A stretch of DNA of 64,000 nucleotides from the NCBI RefSeq assembly GCF_029222905.1, contig NZ_JARHUE010000002.1:124001-188000 (forward strand), read 5' to 3'. A program made the position numbers and the translations under genes. Positions 36,623 through 45,517 of the stretch are shown piece after piece (the stretch's first letter is position 1; each line of letters opens with the position of its first letter). This stretch comes from Neptuniibacter sp. CAU 1671 (GTDB taxonomy: Bacteria; Pseudomonadota; Gammaproteobacteria; Pseudomonadales; Balneatricaceae). A model generated the notes under the pieces. The model was not told where the DNA came from, did not search any database, and was given only the letters and a program-made list of their open reading frames with translations.

Positions 36623-37996
36623 ATGTCGCAACGGATACTGATAGTTGAGGATGATCACCAGTTAAGGGAAGCGCTTTGCGACACGCTCGAACTCGCAGGC
36701 TTTGATTTTATGGAGGCGCCTGATGCAGAGGCGGCGCTGAAGATTCTGCAGACTGAGGCCTTCAGCCTTGTGGTCAGCGATGTGAATATGCCGGGCATGG
36801 ATGGACATCAGTTGCTGGGGCAGATCAGGCAGACCTATCCGGGGTTGCCAGTGGTGCTGATCACGGCGTTTGGTCAGGTCAGTAGAGCGGTTGAAGCCAT
36901 TAAAGCGGGTGCCGTTGATTATCTGATGAAACCCTTTGATTCAGATACCTTAATTGCGACGGTCAAGCGTTTCGCCGGCGGTGAAATTACCGAGCAGGTT
37001 ACAGAAGAACCGGTGGCTGAAGAGGTCAGCAGCCAACAGCTGTTGCAACTGGCGCGTCGGGTGGCAGCCAGCGATTCAACCGTACTGATCTCCGGTGAGT
37101 CAGGTACCGGTAAAGAGGTATTGGCACAGTATATTCATCAGCACTCTTCCCGTGCCAAGCAGCCTTTTATAGCGATCAACTGTGCCGCTATTCCTGAAAA
37201 TATGCTGGAAGCAACCTTGTTTGGCCATGAAAAGGGCGCGTTTACCGGTGCCTACGCCAGTGTGCCGGGTAAGTTTGAACAGGCCAATGGCGGCACGCTG
37301 TTGCTGGATGAGATTTCTGAAATGGATCTTGGGCTGCAGGCGAAGCTGTTGCGCGTATTGCAGGAGAGCGAGGTTGAACGTGTGGGCGGGCGTAAAATGA
37401 TCCCGTTGGATGTACGTGTTTTGGCCACCACAAACCGGCAGTTGGAGCAGTATGTGGCAGAAGGGCGATTCCGCGAAGATCTGTATTATCGACTGAATGT
37501 ATTCCCGTTGCAGTGGAAGCCGCTACGTGAGCGTGCCGGTGATGTTGTATCCCTGGCAGAGCGTCTGTTTCATAAACATTGTCAGAAAATGCGCCGTCCT
37601 CCAGTGGCATTGAGTCCTGAGGTTAAGGTAGCTCTGCAGCAGCATGCCTGGCCGGGTAACGTGCGTGAACTGGATAATGTGGTACAGCGTGCTTTGATCC
37701 TGCAACAGGGAAATGAGATCGGAGTTGGCGATCTTATGTTGCAGCCGGGCGAGATACCCACTAGCCTTGGGGCTGCCACTGAAGTCGTAGTACCAAACGC
37801 AGGTGAGGAAAACAGCGTTTTAGGTGCAGGTGTGCGTCAGCATGAATATCAGCTGATTATTGAAGCATTACAGGCAACACGCGGGAGCCGCAAGGATGCA
37901 GCGGAAAAATTGGGTATCAGTCCCCGAACTCTACGCTATAAGCTCGCTAAAATGCGGGAAGAGGGCATTATGTTAGAGGGTTTCAAAGGGTTCTAG
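36623..37996 (+). CDS. fleR: flagellar response regulator FleR (sigma-54 activator)
   Basis: 457-aa NtrC-type regulator: receiver domain (about 4-118) with Asp in VVSDVNMPGMDGHQ near residue 54 and Lys in LMKPFDSD near 104; AAA+ domain (about 135-365) with [14 protein letters not shown] and GGTLLLDEISEM; and Fis helix-turn-helix KDAAEKLGISPRTLRYKLA at the C-terminus. Cognate partner of FleS eight bases upstream. In Pseudomonas fliE follows directly; here the acetate genes follow instead. Confidence 0.94.
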   Translation: MSQRILIVEDDHQLREALCDTLELAGFDFMEAPDAEAALKILQTEAFSLVVSDVNMPGMDGHQLLGQIRQTYPGLPVVLITAFGQVSRAVEAIKAGAVDYLMKPFDSDTLIATVKRFAGGEITEQVTEEPVAEEVSSQQLLQLARRVAASDSTVLISGESGTGKEVLAQYIHQHSSRAKQPFIAINCAAIPENMLEATLFGHEKGAFTGAYASVPGKFEQANGGTLLLDEISEMDLGLQAKLLRVLQESEVERVGGRKMIPLDVRVLATTNRQLEQYVAEGRFREDLYYRLNVFPLQWKPLRERAGDVVSLAERLFHKHCQKMRRPPVALSPEVKVALQQHAWPGNVRELDNVVQRALILQQGNEIGVGDLMLQPGEIPTSLGAATEVVVPNAGEENSVLGAGVRQHEYQLIIEALQATRGSRKDAAEKLGISPRTLRYKLAKMREEGIMLEGFKGF

Positions 37997-38087
37997 ACTG
38001 CACCTGCCGGGACTAAGGTCTAAGTTCGGATATACCAATGTCTAATTCAGGCGTTTGTGGCCCGTTCTGTATAAACTTAGTTCGTAT

Positions 38088-38117
38088 TTCAACACACCCC
38101 CTGCTGCTTCATATAAT
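38088..38117 (+). promoter_or_regulatory. candidate promoter of acs
   Basis: A perfect TATAAT (38112-38117) with only a poor -35 (TTCAAC/TCAACA around 38089) about 17 bases upstream, 64 bp before the acs ATG. A good -10 with weak -35 is what an activator-dependent promoter would look like; the activator here would be CrbR by analogy. Confidence 0.4.
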
Positions 38118-38181
38118 AAGTACATCTAATCGACAGACAGGGCATTTTGCTAACTACAACAACTAAGCTAAGGGCATCACG

Positions 38182-40134
38182 ATGAGTGAAAAGGTATATC
38201 CAGTTAACCCGGAGTTTGCGGCACAGGCCCATATCGATAATGCTAAGTACGAAGCAATGTATGAGCAGTCTATCAATGATCCGGATGCATTCTGGGGCGA
38301 AGCAGGAAAGCGCCTGGATTGGTTCAAGCCATACACCAAAGTAAAAAACACTTCATTTGATCCACATAACGTTGACATCCGTTGGTTTGAAGATGGCACT
38401 CTCAACGTTTCTCACAACTGTCTGGACCGTCACCTGGAAACCCGTGGTGATCAGGTTGCCATCATCTGGGAAGGTGATGACCCAAGCGAAGACGAAAAAA
38501 TTACCTACCGCGACCTGCATGAGCGTGTGTGCCGTTTTGCGAACGCACTGAAAGCGCAGGGCGTTAACAAGGGTGACGTGGTCACTCTGTATTTGCCAAT
38601 GATTCCGGAAGCCGCTGTTGCGATGCTGGCATGTTCCCGCATTGGTGCGGTTCACTCTATCGTGTTCGGTGGTTTCTCGCCTGAAGCACTGGCTGCCCGT
38701 ATTGAAGGCGCCAACTCCAAAGTGGTTGTGACTTCCAACTACTCACTGCGTGGCGGTAAAGTCGTTCCTCTGAAAGAGAACGTAGACAAAGCGCTGAAAC
38801 AGCCGGGTGCGGCTAAGTACGTAGAAAGCGTGATCGTTGTTAAGCGCGTTGACAAAGATGTTATCTGGGATGATTCCCGTGACAAGTGGTACGAAGAAAT
38901 TACCGCTGCTGCATCTGCTGACTGCCCTGCAGAAGAGATGAACGCTGAGGATCCGCTGTTCATCCTGTACACCTCCGGTTCTACCGGTGCACCAAAAGGT
39001 CTGAAGCACACTACCGGTGGTTATCTGGTATATGCGTCCATGACCCACGAATACGTATTCGACTACCACGAAGGTGACATCTACTGGTGTACCGCTGACG
39101 TGGGTTGGGTAACCGGTCACAGCTACATCGTCTACGGACCACTGGCGAACGGTGCGACCACACTGATGTTCGAAGGTGTGCCAAGCTATCCTGATAACAG
39201 CCGTTTTGGTCGTGTTATCGAAAAACACAAAGTTAACCAGTTCTACACTGCGCCAACTGCAATCCGTGCACTGATGCAGCAGGGTGAAGATGTACTGGGT
39301 GACTCTGATCTGTCTACCCTGAAACTGCTGGGTTCTGTGGGTGAGCCAATCAACCCGGAAGCCTGGGAGTGGTACAACCGCATTATGGGTAAAGGCAAGT
39401 GCCCAATCGTAGACACTTGGTGGCAGACTGAGACTGGCGGCATCATGATTGTGCCTCTGCCAGGTGCGACCGATGCTAAACCGGGTTCTGCATCCCGTCC
39501 GTTCTTCGGCGTTCAGCCAGCTCTGCTGGATGCTGACGGTAAAGCGCTGGAAGGCGCCGCTGAAGGTAACCTGGTTCTGACCGATGCATGGCCATCCATG
39601 GCGCGTTCTATCTGGGGTGATCACGAGCGTTTCGTTCAGACTTACTTCACCACCTACAAGGGTGTGTACACCACCGGTGACGGTGCCCGTCGTGATGAAG
39701 ACGGTTACTACTGGATCACTGGCCGTGTGGATGACGTAATCAACGTTTCCGGTCACCGTATGGGTACTGCAGAAGTTGAGTCTGCACTGGTAGCACACCC
39801 TGCGGTTGCTGAAGCGGCTGTAGTGGGTTACCCGCACGATTTGAAAGGTCAGGGTATCTACGTTTACGTAACCCTGCAGGCTGGTTTTGAGCCGACTGAC
39901 GAACTGATGAAAGAACTGCGTAACCACGTACGTGCTGAAATCGGTCCAATCGCATCTCCAGACCTGATTCAGTTCGCGCCGGGCATGCCTAAGACCCGTT
40001 CTGGTAAGATCATGCGTCGTATTCTGCGTAAGATCGCTGAAGATGATTTCGGCGCGCTGGGTGATACCTCTACCCTGGCTGATCCATCTGTGGTTGATGA
40101 TCTGATCGAAAACCGTATGAACCGCAAAGGCTAA
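38182..40134 (+). CDS. acs: acetyl-CoA synthetase (AMP-forming)
   Basis: Converts acetate, ATP and CoA to acetyl-CoA by way of acetyl-AMP; the high-affinity acetate uptake route. The 650-aa enzyme has the AMP-binding motif [17 protein letters not shown] near residue 262, WWQTETGG near 413, [19 protein letters not shown] near 495 and the C-terminal [14 protein letters not shown] near 605, whose Lys is the regulatory acetylation site in this family. Codon choice is strongly biased towards preferred codons, unlike fleR. An in-line terminator follows. The neighbours crbR, crbS and actP indicate acetate scavenging. Confidence 0.98.
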   Translation: MSEKVYPVNPEFAAQAHIDNAKYEAMYEQSINDPDAFWGEAGKRLDWFKPYTKVKNTSFDPHNVDIRWFEDGTLNVSHNCLDRHLETRGDQVAIIWEGDDPSEDEKITYRDLHERVCRFANALKAQGVNKGDVVTLYLPMIPEAAVAMLACSRIGAVHSIVFGGFSPEALAARIEGANSKVVVTSNYSLRGGKVVPLKENVDKALKQPGAAKYVESVIVVKRVDKDVIWDDSRDKWYEEITAAASADCPAEEMNAEDPLFILYTSGSTGAPKGLKHTTGGYLVYASMTHEYVFDYHEGDIYWCTADVGWVTGHSYIVYGPLANGATTLMFEGVPSYPDNSRFGRVIEKHKVNQFYTAPTAIRALMQQGEDVLGDSDLSTLKLLGSVGEPINPEAWEWYNRIMGKGKCPIVDTWWQTETGGIMIVPLPGATDAKPGSASRPFFGVQPALLDADGKALEGAAEGNLVLTDAWPSMARSIWGDHERFVQTYFTTYKGVYTTGDGARRDEDGYYWITGRVDDVINVSGHRMGTAEVESALVAHPAVAEAAVVGYPHDLKGQGIYVYVTLQAGFEPTDELMKELRNHVRAEIGPIASPDLIQFAPGMPKTRSGKIMRRILRKIAEDDFGALGDTSTLADPSVVDDLIENRMNRKG

Positions 40135-40146
40135 GCCTTTTCGGTG

Positions 40147-40200
40147 AAAAAACTCCCGCTAGATGGAAGAAAACCTTCTATCTTGTGGGAGTTTTTTTTT
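40147..40200 (+). terminator. intrinsic terminator after acs
   Basis: AACTCCC (40151-40157) pairs with GGGAGTT (40186-40192), and TAGATGGAAG with CTTCTATC inside, around AAAA. Nine or more T's follow. It lies 13 bp after the acs stop. Confidence 0.88.
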
Positions 40201-40273
40201 ATAGGGTATATGATTAGTTCAAAGAAACCGCCGAAGAGCGGTACTCTGTAGGCTGACAGGGGGAGTAGAGCAC

Positions 40274-40939
40274 ATGCAGTTAGCCCAAAAAATTATTATT
40301 GCAGATGACCATCCGCTGTTTCGTGCAGCACTCAAACAAGCCGTTTCCCAGGCCGTGCCTGGTGTACAAATGATCGAAGCTGATTCTCTGGCGGGTGTTC
40401 AGGAGTCGGTTGATAAACATTCTGATGCTGATCTTATCCTGTTGGATATCCATATGCCGGGTACCAATGGTTTTTCAGGCCTGATTTTTCTTCGCGGTCA
40501 AAGTCCGGGTATTCCCGTGGTTGTTGTATCGGGCAGTGAAGAAGCGCATGTGATGCAGCGTGCGATGGATTACGGTGCATCTGGTTTTATTCCCAAATCG
40601 GCGCCTTTGGAAACGATTTCTGAAGCGATCAAAGCAGTGCTTGAGGGTGAAGAGTGGCTGCCGCAGGAGCTGTCCGAGCAGACGCTCGATGTCAGCGAGG
40701 ATGATCAGAAATTTGCGGCTGCGCTGGCTTCACTGACTCCGCAGCAGTTTCGTGTGCTGACCATGCTCACCGAAGGGTTGCTGAACAAGCAGATCGCCTA
40801 TGAACTGAACGTTTCGGAAGCGACCATCAAAGCGCATGTCACTGCAATTCTCCGCAAACTGGGTGTACACAGTCGAACGCAGGCGGTGATTGCGGCTCAG
40901 CGACTCGGTGTTGAGCCTCCCAAAACTGAAATGCACTGA
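40274..40939 (+). CDS. crbR: LuxR-family response regulator, CrbR/ErdR type
   Basis: 221-aa regulator: receiver domain (about 6-120) with Asp in LILLDIHMPGTNG near residue 57 and a Ser-Lys pair in GFIPKSAP near 107; LuxR helix-turn-helix (about 150-210) with LTPQQFRVLTMLTEGLLNKQ. Regulators of this kind (CrbR in Vibrio, ErdR/AgmR in Pseudomonas) activate acs. Placed between acs and the convergent kinase crbS, its probable partner. GGGGGAG stands a few bases before the ATG. The symbol is assigned by context and architecture. Confidence 0.82.
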   Translation: MQLAQKIIIADDHPLFRAALKQAVSQAVPGVQMIEADSLAGVQESVDKHSDADLILLDIHMPGTNGFSGLIFLRGQSPGIPVVVVSGSEEAHVMQRAMDYGASGFIPKSAPLETISEAIKAVLEGEEWLPQELSEQTLDVSEDDQKFAAALASLTPQQFRVLTMLTEGLLNKQIAYELNVSEATIKAHVTAILRKLGVHSRTQAVIAAQRLGVEPPKTEMH

Positions 40940-40948
40940 GTATGTCAC

Positions 40949-40976
40949 AAGAAGCCAGCTAATCAGCTGGCTTCTG
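40949..40976. terminator. shared bidirectional terminator between crbR and crbS
   Basis: GAAGCCAGCT (40951-40960) and AGCTGGCTTC (40965-40974) form a perfect 10-bp stem around AATC. The plus side continues TGTTATTTT and the minus side TTGTGACA. It includes the crbS stop codon (40963-40965), so the crbS transcript would terminate using its own last codons. Confidence 0.65.
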
Positions 40977-43900
40977 TTATTTTGGCCTGGCTCAGCAGTT
41001 TGCTGATCATTGCCCGTAACGCTGCCGGTTTCACCGGTTTGGTTAGCAACAGGGCACCACCTGCTTCTATCTCTGCCCGAATCGCATCTGTGCGGTCAGC
41101 TGTAATCACAATAGACGGAATCTCTCTTTCCCAGTGTTTTGCCATTGCAGCAAGCACCATCATGCCGGTTTCTTTTTCCGACAGGTGGTAGTCTGCCAGA
41201 ATAATATCGGGTGGCGACTCCAGTGTTTCGGTTAATGCCTGCGCGCCCTGCAGTGAACTTGCTGTACTGACTTCACAGGACCAGCCCTGCAGTAAAGCCG
41301 ACATGCCCTGCAGAATCTTGGTTTCATTGTCTACCACCAGAACGTGCACGCCATTCAGGCCTTTACTGCGTATCCAGCCACGTTTTTCGGCTCTGGGTTT
41401 GCTGGCTTTAGCAGGATCACCCAATGGAATCTCTATGCTGAACACAGTGCCTTTGCCGGGCCATGAGCGGACATTCAGCTTGTGGTTGAGCATGCGTGCA
41501 ATACGCTCGGTGATGGCCAGGCCCAGACCAAGTCCCTTCACCTCAGAGTGTTTGGGGTTGTCGATGCGACGGAACTCTTCAAACACCTCTTTCAGTTTGT
41601 TTTTCGGAATACCAACACCGGTATCCCATACCTCAATCCTGAGACGGTTCTTACGGTAGCGGCAGCCCAGCAGAATACGGCCATGCTGGGTGTAGCGAAT
41701 CGCGTTGGATAGGAAGTTCTGCAGCACACGTCTTAATAGCTGCTGATCTGACCGAACCACCCGGTTGCAGGTTACGCTGCGGAAATTCAGATATTTCTTG
41801 GCGGCGAGGGCCTTGTAGTCCTGACACAGGCTGAGTAACAGGTCATTCAGGCAGAAGTCAGTGATGGTCGGCTCAAGAGCGCCAGCATCCAATTTGGAGA
41901 TATCCAGCAAGGTGGTAATCAGTTCCTCGGCGGCTTTAAGTGAACCGTCCAGATTGTTCACCAGCTCCTGAGTCTCTTTGCTGTGGGTCTGCTGGGTCAG
42001 GGCGGCGGTAAACAGACGTGCGGCATTCAGCGGTTGCAAAAGGTCATGACTGGCGGCCGCAAGGAAGCGGGTTTTCCCGAGGTTGGCTTCATCGGCATCA
42101 GTTTTGGCCTGACGCAGTTCGTCTTCCATCAGTGAGCGAATGGTGTTTTCTTTGCGCAGCTCCTTGTTAACCACAGACAGCGCATGAGTACGTTCGCGGA
42201 CGCGTTGTTCCAGGTTTTCGTTGGTCTCCTGCAGCGCGAGCTCGGCTTCGCGGCGCTCAGTAATATCCTGATAGAGGGTAAAGTAACCGAGCACATCGCC
42301 GTATTCGCCCATATGAGGAATATAGGTGACTTCCACATGGCGCATGCTGCCATCCAGCTTATACAGTGTGGTCTCAAACCGCTGTCGTTTGCCTTCCAGT
42401 GCCGCGGTAATGTAGGGGCTGCGTAATGCATATTCATCGGGCGGTATCACCTGATTACACTGTTTGCCGATGATTTCATGCCGCTCCATGCCAAAGGCGT
42501 GGGCGTAGGCCCGGTTCACAAACAGGTAGCGACGTTCAGGATCGAGATAGGCGATCAGTACCGGCACGTTGTCGGTATAGATCCGGATATTCTGCTCACT
42601 TTCGCGCAGAGCATCGGCAATGTTTTTGTGCTCGGTGATATCCATATAGGTATTCACATAGCCGCCGTTTGGCATGGGGTTGCCGCGCACTTCCAGCACT
42701 GTGCCGTCCGGACGGAAGCGTTCATAGCTGTGGCGTTTGCCGGATTTAAGCAACTGCAAACGTTTACGCACCTGCTCATCCGGATTGCCGGGGCCGTACT
42801 CGCCTTTAATCGCGTTATATCGAAAAATCTCTTCTATGGGACGTCCGACACAGACCAGACCGTCGGGGTAGCCGAAAATATCGATATAGACCCGGTTCCA
42901 GGCCACTAGGCGCATCTGTTGGTCTACCACGCTGATGCCGAGACTGATGTTCTCAATGGTGGATTGCAGCAGCGAACGGTTAAAGCGCAGGGCTTCTGAG
43001 GCCTCATCAACAATGGTGACCACGTCGCCCAGCTGCATCTCTTTGCCCCGCAGGGTTGAGGCCAGCACGATCTTGGCGGAAGAGGAACCGATAACACCCG
43101 CCAGCAGACGTTCACAGAACTGCACCAGCTCAGGCGAGGCTTTATCGCCGGTCAGAGGGGATTCTTCGCCGCGTTGCAGGAAAAAACCGGTAAAGGCGTG
43201 TTGGGTGCGGCTGATGCCCAAAAACCGTTCTGCGACCAGTTGCAGATCGCCTACTGTCACCTGGCCAAACTGATGAGGTGCTTCCAGCAGGTCCTTGTTG
43301 TACACATCCACAAACGCACTGGCCTGCATGCGCTCCTCAAGGCGCAGCGTGCTGCGCCGGGAGATCAGCACATAGAGCGCGGTATTGAGTGTCAGGCTCC
43401 AGAAGACCCCGTGTGCCAGTACATCAATGCCCTCAAACCCAAACAGGGCTGTTGGCTTGAGCCAGTCGATGCCCAGAATGCCGCTTTGCATAAATTGTGG
43501 CCCGATCAGTCCCGCTTCACTGAAGGCGGGCAGTACCAGCGTATAGAGCCAGAGAGTGAAGCCGCCTGCCAGTCCGGCAAAAACCCCGTAGCGTGAGCCG
43601 CCTTTCCAGTAGATGCCGCCAATGATGGCTGGCAGGAACTGAGTGGTGGCGACAAAGGCCAGCCAGCCGAGAGAAGCCAGCGGGAACTGCTCGCCCAGAA
43701 TGCGATAGTAGAAATAGGCGAGCAGCATCAGGCAGAGGATGGTGATACGTCGCACTTTCAGCAGTAACGCCCCAAGATCCTGGTTTTTTGACAGGTGCAG
43801 CCAGGAGATACGCAGCAGCAAGGGCATAATAATGTCGTTGCAGACCATAATCGCCAGCGCAATGCTGGCCACAATGACCATGCTGGTCGATGCCGATAGT

Positions 43901-44913
43901 CCGCCGATGAAAGCAAAGGTGGCCAGGTCATTGGCACCCAGATTCAGCGGTAACATCAATACATAGGTATCCGCATCGATGCCGCTATTGCCGAGCTGTT
44001 GCATGCCAGCAACGGCAATCGGCAGCACAAACACGGCAAGTGCTATCAGGTAAAGCGGGAACAGCCAGCGAGCAATCCGAAGATGGTTGGGGTGGGTGTT
44101 TTCCACGATGGTGACGTGAAACTGTCGCGGCAGACAGATTACGGCGGCACAGGCGAGCAGTGATTGCGTCAAAAAACTGTCCTGCAGGATGCCGGAATGG
44201 TGCAGATGGCTGTTGAGTTGCCGGCTGATTTCAATGGCCGCGTTTTCTACACCACCAAAGACATTAAAAACAGCAAACAGGCCTACTGCAATAAAGGCCG
44301 TCAGTTTGACAATGGATTCGAATGCCACGGCCAGAACCAGGCCCTGATGGTGTTCCGTTGCATCGATATGGCGTGTGCCGAATAAAATGGCAAACAGCGC
44401 CATGATAATGGCGATAAACAGTGCTGTGTCACTGCCCTTGCTCAGAGCGGCATCGGTGGCGGGGGTCAGAGCGTTAAAACTGATGGCTACTGCCTTGAGC
44501 TGAAGTGCCAGATAGGGCAGGGTGCCGATCACGGCAATCACGGTAACCAGTACCGCCAGCGCCTGACTTTTGCCGTAACGTGATGAGATAAAGTCAGCAA
44601 TACTGGTGATGTTCTGCTCTTTGCTGATCAGAATCATCTTTTCAATCAGGCGCCAGCCAAGGGTAAACACCAGTACCGGGCCCAGATAGGTGGCGAGGAA
44701 CTCCCAGCCATGGGTGGTGGCCCGTCCGACCGCGCCATAGAAGGTCCAGGATGAGCAGTACACGGCGAGTGACAGCGAATAGATCATGGGTGAACTGATC
44801 AGGCGGTTATCCTGAAGGGATTTTTTGTCGCCATAGTAGGCGATGCCAAAGAGCAGGCCGAGGTATGCCAGTGAAATAAGAATAATCGACCAGCCCGAAA
44901 GCATAGTTCTCAC
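40963..44913 (-). CDS. crbS: CrbS-type hybrid histidine kinase with SSS transporter domain
   Basis: 1316-aa sensor. Residues about 5-500 form an SLC5/SSS sodium:solute symporter domain with about 13 TM helices. About 540-650 resembles the STAC linker. Two PAS domains follow (about 660-780 and 790-910), then a coiled coil, HisKA with RFLAAASHDLLQPLN near 953, HATPase (about 1060-1175, GLGLGLAI) and a C-terminal receiver with LADYHLSEKETG near 1236. Vibrio CrbS and Pseudomonas MxtR share this design and control acs with CrbR. Transport by this protein itself is uncertain. Convergent with crbR and divergent from the DUF4212-actP genes. Confidence 0.87.
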   Translation of the reverse strand: MRTMLSGWSIILISLAYLGLLFGIAYYGDKKSLQDNRLISSPMIYSLSLAVYCSSWTFYGAVGRATTHGWEFLATYLGPVLVFTLGWRLIEKMILISKEQNITSIADFISSRYGKSQALAVLVTVIAVIGTLPYLALQLKAVAISFNALTPATDAALSKGSDTALFIAIIMALFAILFGTRHIDATEHHQGLVLAVAFESIVKLTAFIAVGLFAVFNVFGGVENAAIEISRQLNSHLHHSGILQDSFLTQSLLACAAVICLPRQFHVTIVENTHPNHLRIARWLFPLYLIALAVFVLPIAVAGMQQLGNSGIDADTYVLMLPLNLGANDLATFAFIGGLSASTSMVIVASIALAIMVCNDIIMPLLLRISWLHLSKNQDLGALLLKVRRITILCLMLLAYFYYRILGEQFPLASLGWLAFVATTQFLPAIIGGIYWKGGSRYGVFAGLAGGFTLWLYTLVLPAFSEAGLIGPQFMQSGILGIDWLKPTALFGFEGIDVLAHGVFWSLTLNTALYVLISRRSTLRLEERMQASAFVDVYNKDLLEAPHQFGQVTVGDLQLVAERFLGISRTQHAFTGFFLQRGEESPLTGDKASPELVQFCERLLAGVIGSSSAKIVLASTLRGKEMQLGDVVTIVDEASEALRFNRSLLQSTIENISLGISVVDQQMRLVAWNRVYIDIFGYPDGLVCVGRPIEEIFRYNAIKGEYGPGNPDEQVRKRLQLLKSGKRHSYERFRPDGTVLEVRGNPMPNGGYVNTYMDITEHKNIADALRESEQNIRIYTDNVPVLIAYLDPERRYLFVNRAYAHAFGMERHEIIGKQCNQVIPPDEYALRSPYITAALEGKRQRFETTLYKLDGSMRHVEVTYIPHMGEYGDVLGYFTLYQDITERREAELALQETNENLEQRVRERTHALSVVNKELRKENTIRSLMEDELRQAKTDADEANLGKTRFLAAASHDLLQPLNAARLFTAALTQQTHSKETQELVNNLDGSLKAAEELITTLLDISKLDAGALEPTITDFCLNDLLLSLCQDYKALAAKKYLNFRSVTCNRVVRSDQQLLRRVLQNFLSNAIRYTQHGRILLGCRYRKNRLRIEVWDTGVGIPKNKLKEVFEEFRRIDNPKHSEVKGLGLGLAITERIARMLNHKLNVRSWPGKGTVFSIEIPLGDPAKASKPRAEKRGWIRSKGLNGVHVLVVDNETKILQGMSALLQGWSCEVSTASSLQGAQALTETLESPPDIILADYHLSEKETGMMVLAAMAKHWEREIPSIVITADRTDAIRAEIEAGGALLLTKPVKPAALRAMISKLLSQAKITEAS

Positions 44914-45227
44914 CTGTCAGATGGCCGTGGCGGATGTCCGGCCAGTAGTAGTTATCAAAAAGGGTAGCTTCTCAGGTTTTACGGCAGAAAGCTGTTTAAG
45001 TACAAGGGCTTTAGACCTTTGTATAGCTTGTTACTCGGCGCCAGCTTCCCTAATGTCTGAAATCTCGCCTCAAATTTGGGGTGAAAGAGTGGTTTAGGCA
45101 GTGCATATATCATCCATTAGTCGTTGAATCGACTAAAGTTGTGCTCTGTTTGGACTATGCGTTTGATACGCTCTCCATGTCTTCTCAAAATTCATCTAAG
45201 TTCGATAAAAAAAATAAGGATGGTGTC
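44914..45227. promoter_or_regulatory. divergent control region between crbS and the DUF4212-actP operon
   Basis: 314 bp without a gene. It holds TTAGTCG-TTGAAT-CGACTAA (45117-45136), a perfect 7-bp inverted repeat with a six-base spacer, 92 bp before the DUF4212 ATG and in a position fit for an activator operator. AAGGA (45216-45220) is the RBS for the plus-strand operon. No convincing -35/-10 pair was identified in either direction. Confidence 0.5.
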
Positions 45228-45488
45228 ATGTCAATCAGTAATGAACAGGCGCAAGCCTACTGGCGCGAAAACCTGCGCATCATTGTGACTCACCTCGTGA
45301 TTTGGTTCGCAGTCTCTTACGGCTGTGCAATCCTGTTTGTTGACCAGCTCAATGAGATTCCGTTCTTCGGTTTCCCACTGGGTTTCTGGTTCGGCCAGCA
45401 GGGGTCTATCTTCGTTTTCGTCATCTTGATCTGGACCTATGTGTACAGCATGAACAAGCTTGACGAGAAGTATGACGTTCACGAATAA
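45228..45488 (+). CDS. DUF4212 small subunit-like membrane protein
   Basis: 86-aa protein with two TM helices (about 19-39 and 47-72), YWRENLRI near the N-terminus and PLGFWFGQQGSIFVFVILIW in the second helix. DUF4212 (YjcH-like) proteins are nearly always encoded just before an SSS acetate symporter and are thought to form part of the transporter. The ATG at 45228 has AAGGA seven bases upstream; an upstream extension to 45081 has no support. The actP start is 29 bp downstream. Confidence 0.9.
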   Translation: MSISNEQAQAYWRENLRIIVTHLVIWFAVSYGCAILFVDQLNEIPFFGFPLGFWFGQQGSIFVFVILIWTYVYSMNKLDEKYDVHE

Positions 45489-45517
45489 CAATAAAAGTTC
45501 AATAGGACGGCATTGCT

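Noticed and set aside
38743-39927. 394-aa ORF antisense to acs
   Set aside because: A by-product of the strong codon bias of acs. The protein is rich in Thr/His/Arg/Val, has no domain and no RBS, and the opposite strand is a certain gene.
45091-45106. TGGTTTAGGCAGTGCA before the DUF4212-actP operon, with GG-N10-GC spacing
   Set aside because: The flanking bases fit the sigma-54 consensus poorly and no sigma-54 activator gene adjoins; likely chance.
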